This document shows, piece by piece, positions 1 to 4,427 of a DNA stretch of 6,143 nucleotides (positions are counted from its first letter, which is position 1; each line of letters begins with the position of its first letter). Source of the DNA: Acidobacteriota bacterium (GTDB lineage: Bacteria; Acidobacteriota; Terriglobia; Acidiferrales; UBA7541). The position numbers were made by a program, and so were the translations under genes. Below the pieces are notes generated by a model, which was not told the DNA's origin, did not search any database, and saw nothing but the letters and a program-made list of their open reading frames with translations. The DNA lies in the NCBI GenBank assembly GCA_003224135.1, contig QHYO01000258.1, forward strand, positions 927 through 7,069, given 5' to 3'.

Positions 1-44
1 AGCGCTTCCTGCGCCTTTACCGTCAGTTTTTCGAATCGCACCAT
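1..44 (-). CDS. clpB: ClpB disaggregase, N-terminal fragment (runs off left edge)
   Basis: Only the first 14 codons are in the window, reading MVRFEKLTVKAQEA from an ATG at 42-44. This matches the usual start of ClpB N domains (M-x-x-x-K-x-T-x-K-x-Q-E-A). The ATG is preceded by AGGAG (complement of 54-58) at a spacing of about 9 bases, which supports the start. ClpB is a hexameric AAA+ ATPase that pulls polypeptides out of cytoplasmic aggregates with DnaK and small heat-shock proteins. Its position just downstream of an hsp20 gene on the same strand fits that role. No obvious separate promoter is visible in the 114-bp gap, so it may depend on read-through from hsp20. The family call rests on 14 residues plus context; ClpA or ClpC N-termini are the main alternatives. 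Confidence 0.62.
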   Translation of the reverse strand, partial: MVRFEKLTVKAQEA

Positions 45-59
45 AATGAATTGCTCCTG

Positions 60-77
60 CCATTTTTTGAGAAATGG
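60..77 (-). other. small hairpin just upstream of the clpB ribosome-binding site
   Basis: CCATTT and AAATGG form a perfect 6-bp inverted repeat with a 6-base loop. On the minus-strand transcript it ends directly before the CAGGAG ribosome-binding site of the putative clpB. It could affect translation or mRNA stability, but it is short and AT-rich and may be chance. Confidence 0.25.
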
Positions 78-82
78 GTTCG

Positions 83-110
83 AAAAAGGGGCTGGCGCGG
101 CGCCAGCCCC
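83..110 (-). terminator. Rho-independent terminator between hsp20 and clpB
   Basis: Read on the minus strand, GGGGCTGGCG-CCG-CGCCAGCCCC forms a perfect 10-bp GC-rich stem with a 3-base loop, followed at once by TTTTT. It begins 49 bp after the hsp20 stop codon and 39 bp before the clpB start. It probably ends most hsp20 transcripts. With no obvious clpB promoter, partial read-through would make far more small heat-shock protein than ClpB. Confidence 0.8.
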
Positions 111-158
111 ATGCTACTCCACTCGAACGAAGAGAAGGATCGCCTTCGCGGAGTTTTT

Positions 159-629
159 TTACCGGCCTGCGGCGGCGGCAGCCGTTTGTCCGCCGACATT
201 CACCTTGATTTGCTTCGGCTTTGCTTCCTCGCGCTTCGGGATGCTGAGCGTCAGCACACCATCCCTGTAGTCAGCCTTGATGGCTTCCGTATTCACGGTG
301 TTGGCAAGAGAAAAGCTGCGAGCGAACGAACCATAAGCGCGCTCAACGCGCAGGTAATTCTTCTCATCGGCCTTCTTTTCAAACTTCCGCTCACCGCGAA
401 TCGTCAAAATATTGTTTTCCACGCGGATGTCCAGATCCTCCGGTTTGACGTCCGGCAGGTCGGCTTTCACGACGAGTTCATGCTCGCCTTCGTAAATGTC
501 CACTGCCGGAGCCCACGTGGTCAGGTTTTGTTCCTGAAACGCACGACCGAAGAAGTCGCTGAACAAGCGGTTCATCTGAGCTTCAGGGGAGTTCCCGCGG
601 AAGGGTTCCCAACGATCCAAAGTAGCCAT
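159..629 (-). CDS. Hsp20/alpha-crystallin family small heat-shock protein
   Basis: A 156-residue ATP-independent holdase that binds unfolding cytoplasmic proteins and passes them to DnaK/ClpB. A short N-terminal arm (residues 1-38) contains MNRLFSDFFGRAF, typical of class A bacterial Hsp20s. The alpha-crystallin domain spans about 39-133, from WAPAVDIYE through ELVVKADLPDVKPEDL to the family signature GVLTLSIPK (124-132). The C-terminal extension carries IKV (141-143), the I-x-I/V motif that docks into neighbouring subunits, then an alanine-rich tail (AAAAAGR). The ATG at 627-629 is chosen because AGGAGG (complement of 638-643) sits 8 bases upstream. The in-frame GTG at 636-638 adds three residues but overlaps that ribosome-binding site. 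A near-consensus sigma70 promoter lies just upstream, and a terminator and clpB follow. The family call is secure; the exact name (hspA, ibpA) cannot be assigned. Confidence 0.96.
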   Translation of the reverse strand: MATLDRWEPFRGNSPEAQMNRLFSDFFGRAFQEQNLTTWAPAVDIYEGEHELVVKADLPDVKPEDLDIRVENNILTIRGERKFEKKADEKNYLRVERAYGSFARSFSLANTVNTEAIKADYRDGVLTLSIPKREEAKPKQIKVNVGGQTAAAAAGR

Positions 630-661
630 AAAAGGCACCTCCTGGTAATTACAACGACTGC

Positions 662-690
662 ATCATAAAATATGCGTGTATCATTGTCAA
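662..690 (-). promoter_or_regulatory. sigma70-type promoter of hsp20
   Basis: On the minus strand TTGACA (complement of 685-690) is followed after exactly 17 bases by TATGAT (complement of 662-667). The -35 is a perfect consensus and the -10 has five of six bases. The predicted transcript start is near 655, leaving a leader of about 26 bases that carries the AGGAGG site. That is too short for a typical ROSE RNA thermometer. No CIRCE element is seen near it. Confidence 0.8.
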
Positions 691-728
691 GTATGAGTTG
701 CGTGCCGATCGACTTATAAAATAAACTG

Positions 729-744
729 TTTAATATCAATTAAA
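729..744. other. AT-rich dyad in the hsp20/queA divergent spacer
   Basis: TTTAAT-ATCA-ATTAAA is a perfect 6-bp inverted repeat in an AT-rich spacer, about 40 bp upstream of the hsp20 -35 element. It could be a regulator-binding site or only reflect low-complexity AT content. Confidence 0.2.
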
Positions 745-804
745 TAGACGCAATCAGCGGACCTCGGTTTGCCTTCAAGGTACGTACTCAAGGAGCCCAA
801 GAAG

Positions 805-837
805 ATGCCCAAGACGGCAGTTCCGCCTTTTCGGTGA
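805..837 (+). CDS. possible 10-codon leader ORF coupled to queA
   Basis: ATG at 805 opens MPKTAVPPFR and stops with TGA at 835-837. It has a good ribosome-binding site, AAGGAG at 790-795, 9 bases upstream. The stop overlaps the GTG at 834 in the four bases GTGA, a classic arrangement for translational coupling. The queA GTG starts themselves have poor ribosome-binding sites, so ribosomes loaded here could supply queA. The peptide resembles nothing I recognise. The alternative is chance, since a 10-codon ORF is easily found. Confidence 0.35.
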   Translation: MPKTAVPPFR

Positions 838-1967
838 CTTCGCCCCGAGTGAGGTACACTCGCTTTACCGTGCGCACCGACGAGTTCGATTACCGGCTTC
901 CGCGAGCGCAGATTGCGCAGCGACCGCTGCCGCAGCGCGATGCCTCAAGGCTTCTCTTACTCGAGCGTTCCACTGGCGCCACAACTGACTTCCGTTTTGC
1001 GCAGCTGCCTGACCTTCTTCGCGGAGGCGAGCTCCTGGTGTTCAACAACGCGCGAGTGATTCCTGCGCGTTTATTCGGAAAACGAGCGGGCGTTCACTCC
1101 CAGTCGCCGTCGCGTGCGACCGCGAAGGAGCATCTTAGCGGGATTGTCGAAGTCCTTCTGACGCGGCAGGTGGCGGGCGAGGTTTGGGAAGCGCTTGTCC
1201 GGCCGGGCAGGAAACTACCCGTAGGTGAGCGAATCATCTTCGGCGAAGGGGAACTCGAAGCCGAAATTCTTTCGCGCGGTGACCTTGGACTTCGCACCGT
1301 GCAATTTTCGAGCCGGGATGAAGATATGGCACAGAAACACATGGAGCGCCTGGGCCATGTCCCGCTTCCGCCGTACATCGAGCGCCAGGATGAGAATTCC
1401 GATCGCGAGCGCTACCAAACTGTATTCGCAAAAAAAGCGGGAGCCATCGCAGCTCCCACGGCCGGGTTGCATTTTTCGCAGGAGATGATGGCACGACTTT
1501 GCGAAAAAGGAATCGAACTATGTGAACTGACGCTCGACGTTGGCTTGGGTACTTTTCAGCCGATTCACTCCGAAACGCTGGAGCAGCACGTGATGCATGC
1601 GGAGCAATATGAGATTTCTGAGGAAACAGCCGGAAGGATCATGGCGGCCCGCGCCGCGAAAAGAGCAGTGGTTGCGATTGGAACCACAGTCGTTCGCGCG
1701 TTGGAGGATTCCGCCCAACACGCGCAGAAAGAGCGAACCGGCAAATTGCTGGTCGCCGGCAAATCGGAAGCGAGAATTTTTATTTTGCCTGGATATAAGT
1801 TTCTTGCCGTCGATGCACTACTCACAAATTTCCATCTGCCGCGATCGACGCTTCTGGCGCTCGTCTGTTCTTTCGCCGGCAGGGAACAGATCTTGGCCGC
1901 CTATCGCCATGCGGTTGACGCCGAATACCGATTTTATAGCTACGGCGACTGCATGCTGATTCGCTAG
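834..1967 (+). CDS. queA: S-adenosylmethionine:tRNA ribosyltransferase-isomerase (QueA)
   Basis: QueA transfers and isomerises the ribosyl group of SAM onto preQ1 in tRNA, giving epoxyqueuosine at wobble position 34 of Asp, Asn, His and Tyr tRNAs. The family's conserved blocks are present in order (numbered from the GTG at 834): VFNNARVIPARL 69-80, VPLPPYI 176-182, GAIAAPTAGLHF 203-214, DVGLGTFQP 235-243, LLTNFHLPRSTL 329-340 and YRFYSYGDCMLI 365-376. A polar insert of about 16 residues around 86-101 (SQSPSRATAKEH) is absent from E. coli QueA. The start is uncertain. GTG 834 gives 377 residues and overlaps a possible leader ORF. GTG 870 (365 residues) aligns best with the E. coli start (V-R-T-D-E-F against MRVTDF) but has only GAGG 15 bases upstream. 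tgt, a common neighbour, is not adjacent here. Confidence 0.95.
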   Translation: MTSPRVRYTRFTVRTDEFDYRLPRAQIAQRPLPQRDASRLLLLERSTGATTDFRFAQLPDLLRGGELLVFNNARVIPARLFGKRAGVHSQSPSRATAKEHLSGIVEVLLTRQVAGEVWEALVRPGRKLPVGERIIFGEGELEAEILSRGDLGLRTVQFSSRDEDMAQKHMERLGHVPLPPYIERQDENSDRERYQTVFAKKAGAIAAPTAGLHFSQEMMARLCEKGIELCELTLDVGLGTFQPIHSETLEQHVMHAEQYEISEETAGRIMAARAAKRAVVAIGTTVVRALEDSAQHAQKERTGKLLVAGKSEARIFILPGYKFLAVDALLTNFHLPRSTLLALVCSFAGREQILAAYRHAVDAEYRFYSYGDCMLIR

Positions 1968-2054
1968 GTCTCGAATCTCGTCCAGAAACGGATTTTAGAA
2001 ATCCCGGTGTAAGCGTTTTATGGACAATATCCGTACAAATATCTCGGGTGAAGA

Positions 2055-2082
2055 GGGAAACCGCGCACAAGCGAGATTTCCC
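2055..2082. terminator. weak bidirectional hairpin between converging genes
   Basis: GGGAAA and TTTCCC enclose an inner CGC-ACAA-GCG stem, separated by a 3x3 internal loop. It lies 88 bp after the queA stop and 37 bp after the stop of the converging small gene. There is no T-run on either strand, so termination here would be weak; it is placed where one would expect a shared terminator. Confidence 0.3.
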
Positions 2083-2118
2083 CCGTCGAGCGTTGAATCT
2101 GATTACGAGCGTGGCTCC

Positions 2119-2388
2119 TTATTCGGCGAAAACAAACGTGTATTGAGACTTGGCTTCGCGCTCTTCCCAGCGGCCTTCGCTTTCCGCCACCGTATTCTTG
2201 CCCTTTTGAACGGTGGCTTTGCTGCCGTCGATCGAGAGCTGATATTCGCCGGCCGCGAGCGAAGCTTTACCAACTTTTGCTGGTTGCGAGATGTTGATGG
2301 TCTTTGTTAACGGTTTGGCGAAAACCGGCACCACCATTGCCAAAGCAACGAAAAGTGCCGCCGTGCGATGGATCGAATTGATTTTCAT
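2119..2388 (-). CDS. small secreted protein of unknown function
   Basis: An 89-residue protein with a Sec signal peptide: basic start MKINSIHR, hydrophobic core AALFVALAMVVPV, and a likely signal peptidase I cut after VFA (about residue 24). The mature part of roughly 65 residues contains VGKASLAAGEYQLSIDG, then ATVQKGKNTVAE, and ends EAKSQYTFVFAE. This V-G-x-x-x-L-x-A-G-E-Y pattern resembles short exported beta-rich proteins common in Acidobacteria, whose role is unknown to me. It has no cysteine, so no lipobox. ATG 2386-2388 is chosen because AGGTG lies about 6 bases upstream and the signal peptide then starts normally. The GTG at 2395-2397 would add three residues but lies inside that ribosome-binding site. 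The leader contains a potential switch structure. The gene converges on queA. Confidence 0.82.
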   Translation of the reverse strand: MKINSIHRTAALFVALAMVVPVFAKPLTKTINISQPAKVGKASLAAGEYQLSIDGSKATVQKGKNTVAESEGRWEEREAKSQYTFVFAE

Positions 2389-2532
2389 GCGTGTCACCTA
2401 TTCCCTTTCGCTCAGGACAGAAAGCCGCAGGGGATGAGATTCGAAGACAGTTGACACGCGGTATCGGTGCGGGTAGTCTCGCCTCGACACCAAGATTTCT
2501 GGACTAAGCCCCGGAAAAGCGTGCGTGTCAAC
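2389..2532 (-). promoter_or_regulatory. candidate cis-regulatory RNA leader with mutually exclusive pairings
   Basis: On the minus-strand transcript three related segments appear in order: A1 GTTGACACGC (2532-2523), B GCGTGTCAAC (2459-2450) and A2 GGTGACACGC (2398-2389), which ends directly at the ATG of the small secreted protein and includes its ribosome-binding site. B pairs with A1 over 10 perfect base pairs, enclosing 63 bases. It can instead pair with A2 over 8 contiguous base pairs, burying the ribosome-binding site. The enclosed 63 bases contain GGGTAGTC/GACTA-AG-CCC and GGTG/CACC pairings. This matches the logic of a translational riboswitch or other RNA switch. I do not recognise the enclosed sequence as a known aptamer class. 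No convincing minus-strand promoter was found upstream. Confidence 0.4.
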
Positions 2533-2565
2533 ATCGCCCCGCGGCTCGAACCGCGGGGTTTTTTT
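2450..2565 (+). ncRNA. candidate small RNA ending in an intrinsic terminator
   Basis: Read on the plus strand, a 10-bp closing stem (2450-2459 with 2523-2532) encloses an inner paired region and is followed 4 bases later by a strong terminator. The total is about 116 bases with no plausible coding frame. No plus-strand protein gene precedes the terminator closely (queA ends 570 bp upstream), so a stand-alone small RNA is a reasonable reading. A good promoter is not evident. The TTGACA at 2451-2456 with TAGTCT 17 bases on is a poor pair and lies inside the structure. The alternative is that the stem belongs to the minus-strand leader and the terminator stops queA read-through. I see no hallmarks of 6S, SRP, tmRNA or RNase P RNA. 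Confidence 0.35.
2537..2565 (+). terminator. strong Rho-independent terminator
   Basis: CCCCGCGG-CTCGAA-CCGCGGGG forms a perfect 8-bp all-GC stem with a 6-base loop, followed by seven T residues. The direction is clearly plus: the minus strand has no T-run after the stem. It would end either a small RNA transcribed from about 2450 or long queA transcripts that run antisense through the small secreted-protein gene. Confidence 0.85.
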
Positions 2566-2693
2566 CTGTCTCAAACTTGTACAGCCCCAAAATCGGCCGC
2601 ACCCGTATAGACGAGGGACCCTACGCGAATGTTTCGCGGCTTCGTGAATTTTCTTGTGAAAGTTCGTTAGCGAATGGAAAAAACCATTTCGAT

Positions 2694-2710
2694 TTGGCAC
2701 TCGCGATGCT
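2694..2710 (+). promoter_or_regulatory. sigma54-like -24/-12 promoter match
   Basis: TTGGCACTCGCGATGCT compares with the RpoN consensus YTGGCACG-N4-TTGCW. The essential GG (2696-2697) and GC (2708-2709) are exactly 10 bases apart, and TGGCAC is perfect. The mismatches are T for G after TGGCAC and A for the first T of TTGC. The predicted start near 2721 would give the phosphoesterase mRNA a leader of about 193 bases containing both downstream dyads. A match of this quality can occur by chance, and no enhancer site is identified. Confidence 0.35.
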
Positions 2711-2776
2711 TCCTGGCAAGTAACATCGCAGTCGCGCATGAATTATTACTAAATTTATGCAATATTTTTGAGGTAA

Positions 2777-2804
2777 AAGTGACATCGGCGCGTCTATGTC
2801 ACTT
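2777..2804. other. perfect 9-bp dyad (operator or RNA hairpin)
   Basis: AAGTGACAT and ATGTCACTT are perfect inverted repeats separated by 10 bases. Dyads of this size with a one-helical-turn centre often bind dimeric regulators. The GTGA/TCAC arms recall CRP/FNR-family half sites, but the spacing is larger than in those families. As RNA it would be a 9-bp stem with a 10-base loop. There is no T-run, so it is not a terminator. Confidence 0.35.
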
Positions 2805-2823
2805 GCTTTGTTATCCTTTTTGT

Positions 2824-2857
2824 CGGTTCAGGGTTTGCAAAACGAACCCTGAAACCG
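2824..2857. other. second strong dyad upstream of the phosphoesterase gene
   Basis: TTCAGGGTT (2827-2835) and AACCCTGAA (2845-2853) are perfect inverted repeats with a 9-base centre. The pairing extends outward by three bases (2824-2826 with 2855-2857) across one bulged A. It lies 20 bp after the first dyad and 26 bp before the TATACT box. It could be an operator overlapping the -35 area or a leader hairpin. Confidence 0.35.
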
Positions 2858-2882
2858 TGATGCATACCGGAAGACGTTCCAC

Positions 2883-2888
2883 TATACT
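2883..2888 (+). promoter_or_regulatory. possible -10 box of the phosphoesterase operon
   Basis: TATACT matches five of six bases of the sigma70 -10 consensus and lies 25 bp before the ATG at 2914, giving a leader of about 19 bases. The region 16-18 bases upstream has no good -35 hexamer, so activator help would be needed. The adjacent dyads could provide it. Confidence 0.35.
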
Positions 2889-2913
2889 CATGTGCGCTCT
2901 TTCGGACTTTTGA

Positions 2914-3657
2914 ATGCGACTTCTGATGCTTAGCGATCTCCATGCCAATCTCACAGCCTTCGATGCAGTCCTCGCGGCTGCTTCCGGAAAGTGGGACGCT
3001 GCCGTGTGCCTCGGCGACGTTGTCGGGTACGGTCCCGATCCTGCCACGGTCTCCGAAAAACTGCAGACCATTACCAGCGACGTGATTCGCGGCAATCACG
3101 ATAAAGCGGTCGCGGGAATCATGACCTCTGACGATTTCAATCCCGTTGCAAAGATGGCCGTGGAATGGACACAGTCTCAGCTGAGCCCCGAACTTATGTC
3201 CTGGCTCTCCACTCTTCCTCCGGGACCGAAAAAAGCGCAAGGCGTGGTGCTGATTCACGGAGCATTTCAGGACGAAGATGAATATGTTTTCACGCCCGCA
3301 CAAGCACTCGAAGGCCTGCTTGATTCGAGCACCGTTCTGAGCTTTTTCGGCCACACGCACCATCAGGGCGGATTCTCATATCACGAGAGTGATATCGAAG
3401 TTCTCCCATTGCGGCCAAGACCAATGGAGCCGTTTTCGGCATTGCATCTGGAGCCCGACCACAAATATTTACTGAATCCCGGCTCAATCGGACAGCCGCG
3501 CGACGGCGATCCCCGCGCCGCTTTTGCGATTGCCGATTTCGATCACAAAATCGTGGAATTCTGGCGCGTACCGTACGATATTTCTTCTGTGCAGTCGCGA
3601 ATGTATGAAGCCAACCTGCCGGAACCTCTTATTTTCCGGCTGGCACTGGGCCGCTAA
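2914..3657 (+). CDS. YfcE/MJ0936-type calcineurin-like metallophosphoesterase
   Basis: A 247-residue cytoplasmic metallophosphoesterase. All metal-binding motifs are present in order: D8-x-H10 (SDLHAN), G34-D35-VVGYGP, G60-N61-H62-D63, H115 (LIHGA) and G146-H147-T148-H149, then NPGSIGQPR (188-196), typical of the YfcE branch of dimetal phosphodiesterases. The GDVVGYGP and NPGSIGQPRDGDPRAAFA blocks match bacterial proteins close to MJ0936. The natural substrate is unknown; relatives hydrolyse model phosphodiesters and some cleave cyclic nucleotides. The ATG start gives a complete N-terminal beta strand before D8; the ribosome-binding site is weak (GGA, 7 bases upstream). The next gene starts 13 bp after the stop, suggesting an operon. 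The upstream region holds two dyads and two promoter candidates. No signal peptide or extra domain is visible. Confidence 0.93.
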   Translation: MRLLMLSDLHANLTAFDAVLAAASGKWDAAVCLGDVVGYGPDPATVSEKLQTITSDVIRGNHDKAVAGIMTSDDFNPVAKMAVEWTQSQLSPELMSWLSTLPPGPKKAQGVVLIHGAFQDEDEYVFTPAQALEGLLDSSTVLSFFGHTHHQGGFSYHESDIEVLPLRPRPMEPFSALHLEPDHKYLLNPGSIGQPRDGDPRAAFAIADFDHKIVEFWRVPYDISSVQSRMYEANLPEPLIFRLALGR

Positions 3658-3670
3658 GATCGGAAAGAAA

Positions 3671-4189
3671 ATGCAGGACGGATTCGAATCTCCATTGCCG
3701 GAGCCGGAAAAAGAGTCCGCCGGAATTTTCCGGCATCCCGCTGTCATTGCTGTGGCTACTTTGTTGAGCCTCGCAGCGGTGTATTTGTTGTTCTTTCGCG
3801 GCCCGGCTCCTTCGCCTTCGGCGAGGCAGACGCGTTTTCCGTTCGGTCCGGCGGAACGGGCTTACGCTGCGAAATTGCAATTTGGAAATTTTGAGATGAG
3901 CCGCGCGGAAAGTTTTATCCACCAGGAAGTCACCTACCTTGCCGGCGACGTGTTGAATTCCGGTGACCGTACACTTTCGGGGATCGAGGCCACAATCGAA
4001 TTCCAGGACGACATGAAGCAGATTGCCCTGAAGGAAACACGGCCCATCTTGTTCGGATCGACGGCATTGCTTCCGCCCGGGAAAACCGCGCATTTCGAAA
4101 TCTCCTTCGATCACTTGCCCCCATCGTGGAATATGCAGCTGCCTTCCGTCGAGGTGGCTGGCCTGCAATTCGCCCGTTCAGATCGCTAG
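3671..4189 (+). CDS. single-pass membrane protein, DUF2393-like
   Basis: A 172-residue protein of unknown function. A proline/glutamate-rich tail (1-18) is followed by one membrane segment at about 24-42 (VIAVATLLSLAAVYLLFF), a PSPSAR linker, and an external domain of about 120 residues. That domain has beta-rich features: LQFGNFEMSRAESF, VTYLAGDVLNSGDRTLSGIEATIEF and a late LPPGKTAHFEISF. This pattern (conserved strand, 'N-x-G-D-R' turn, 'P-P-G-K-T' before a final strand) recalls DUF2393/FxLYD-like beta-sandwich proteins common in Acidobacteria; the family name is from memory. The frame is open upstream to 3524, but that part overlaps the phosphoesterase gene. ATG 3671 is chosen because GGAAAG stands just before it and it follows the upstream stop by 13 bp. 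It is probably co-transcribed with the phosphoesterase. Confidence 0.85.
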   Translation: MQDGFESPLPEPEKESAGIFRHPAVIAVATLLSLAAVYLLFFRGPAPSPSARQTRFPFGPAERAYAAKLQFGNFEMSRAESFIHQEVTYLAGDVLNSGDRTLSGIEATIEFQDDMKQIALKETRPILFGSTALLPPGKTAHFEISFDHLPPSWNMQLPSVEVAGLQFARSDR

Positions 4190-4427
4190 TATCTATGTAC
4201 ATAACTCACCTAGAATGCCGCGGTGCACCTGGCCTCAGAGCTGGAACCGTCTGCTCGCGAGTTCGCCGCCGCGAAGCCGTTCCACGGACTGGCGGAGTCC
4301 TGGCGCGGTGGCTTGTGCGTTGTTCTTGTCCGTAATTCCTGGTTCTCGCAGTCCGCATTTCGCCTGCGACCTTTGCCTGCTCGACGGGGTATACTGCTCG
4401 TGCATTTCGAACGAAAGGTCATTCTTC
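4190..4427 (+). other. gap before the STAS gene, possible decayed or small coding frame
   Basis: This 238-bp gap is GC-rich. A frame from GTG 4223 begins VHLASELEPSAREFAAAKPFHG with codon use like the neighbouring genes, but it turns atypical after about 45 codons and runs 50 bp into the STAS gene in another frame (stop at 4475-4477). TAGAAT at 4211-4216 sits 6 bases before that GTG, as in leaderless promoters of some bacteria. No family is recognised. It may be a small gene, a remnant or chance; I would not call it a gene without homologues. Confidence 0.25.
4390..4395 (+). promoter_or_regulatory. possible -10 box of the STAS gene
   Basis: TATACT, five of six bases of the sigma70 -10 consensus, lies 32 bp before the GTG start and would give a leader of about 26 bases with the AAAGG ribosome-binding site. 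No good -35 hexamer is found at 16-18 bases. Confidence 0.35.

Larger units (their letters stand above)
2566..2913. other. 348-bp non-coding stretch upstream of the phosphoesterase gene
   Basis: No open frame here looks like a gene. The 79-codon plus-strand frame ending at 2913 has cysteine-rich, atypical composition and no family resemblance. The stretch contains a CGCGAA-TGT-TTCGCG dyad (2624-2638), a hairpin around an A-run (2671-2691), a sigma54-like promoter match and two larger dyads listed separately. The part around 2730-2780 is AT-rich, as expected for a control region. Confidence 0.5.

Noticed and set aside
51..668. 205-codon plus-strand open frame
   Set aside because: It is the antisense shadow of hsp20, which has clear family motifs, a promoter and a ribosome-binding site.
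772..793. HAIR-like (HspR operator) half site ACTCAAG upstream of queA/hsp20
   Set aside because: Only one half (786-792) matches; the partner at the required 7-base spacing does not, and it lies about 95 bp behind the hsp20 promoter.
2537..2558. T-arm-like GGTTCGAGCC on the minus strand, suggesting a tRNA
   Set aside because: The stem register does not fit a 5-bp T stem with a 7-base loop, and there is no anticodon or acceptor arm nearby; it is the terminator stem.
2450..2565. 6S, SRP, tmRNA or known riboswitch identity for the structured region
   Set aside because: None of the conserved sequence hallmarks I know for those families could be matched on either strand.
2398..2739. 113-codon minus-strand open frame upstream of the small secreted protein
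   Set aside because: It runs through the terminator and inverted repeat, has no recognisable domain and ends where the next gene's leader begins; more likely non-coding leader sequence.
2674..2913. 79-codon plus-strand frame whose TGA directly precedes the phosphoesterase ATG
   Set aside because: Atypical cysteine-rich composition, no ribosome-binding site, and it crosses two strong dyads and an AT-rich control region.
2794..3363. 189-codon minus-strand frame
   Set aside because: Antisense to the phosphoesterase gene, whose catalytic motifs are complete; no domain in the antisense frame.
3524..3670. N-terminal extension of the DUF2393-like protein
   Set aside because: These 49 codons lie inside the phosphoesterase gene in another frame; ATG 3671 has a ribosome-binding site and gives a normal tail plus membrane segment.
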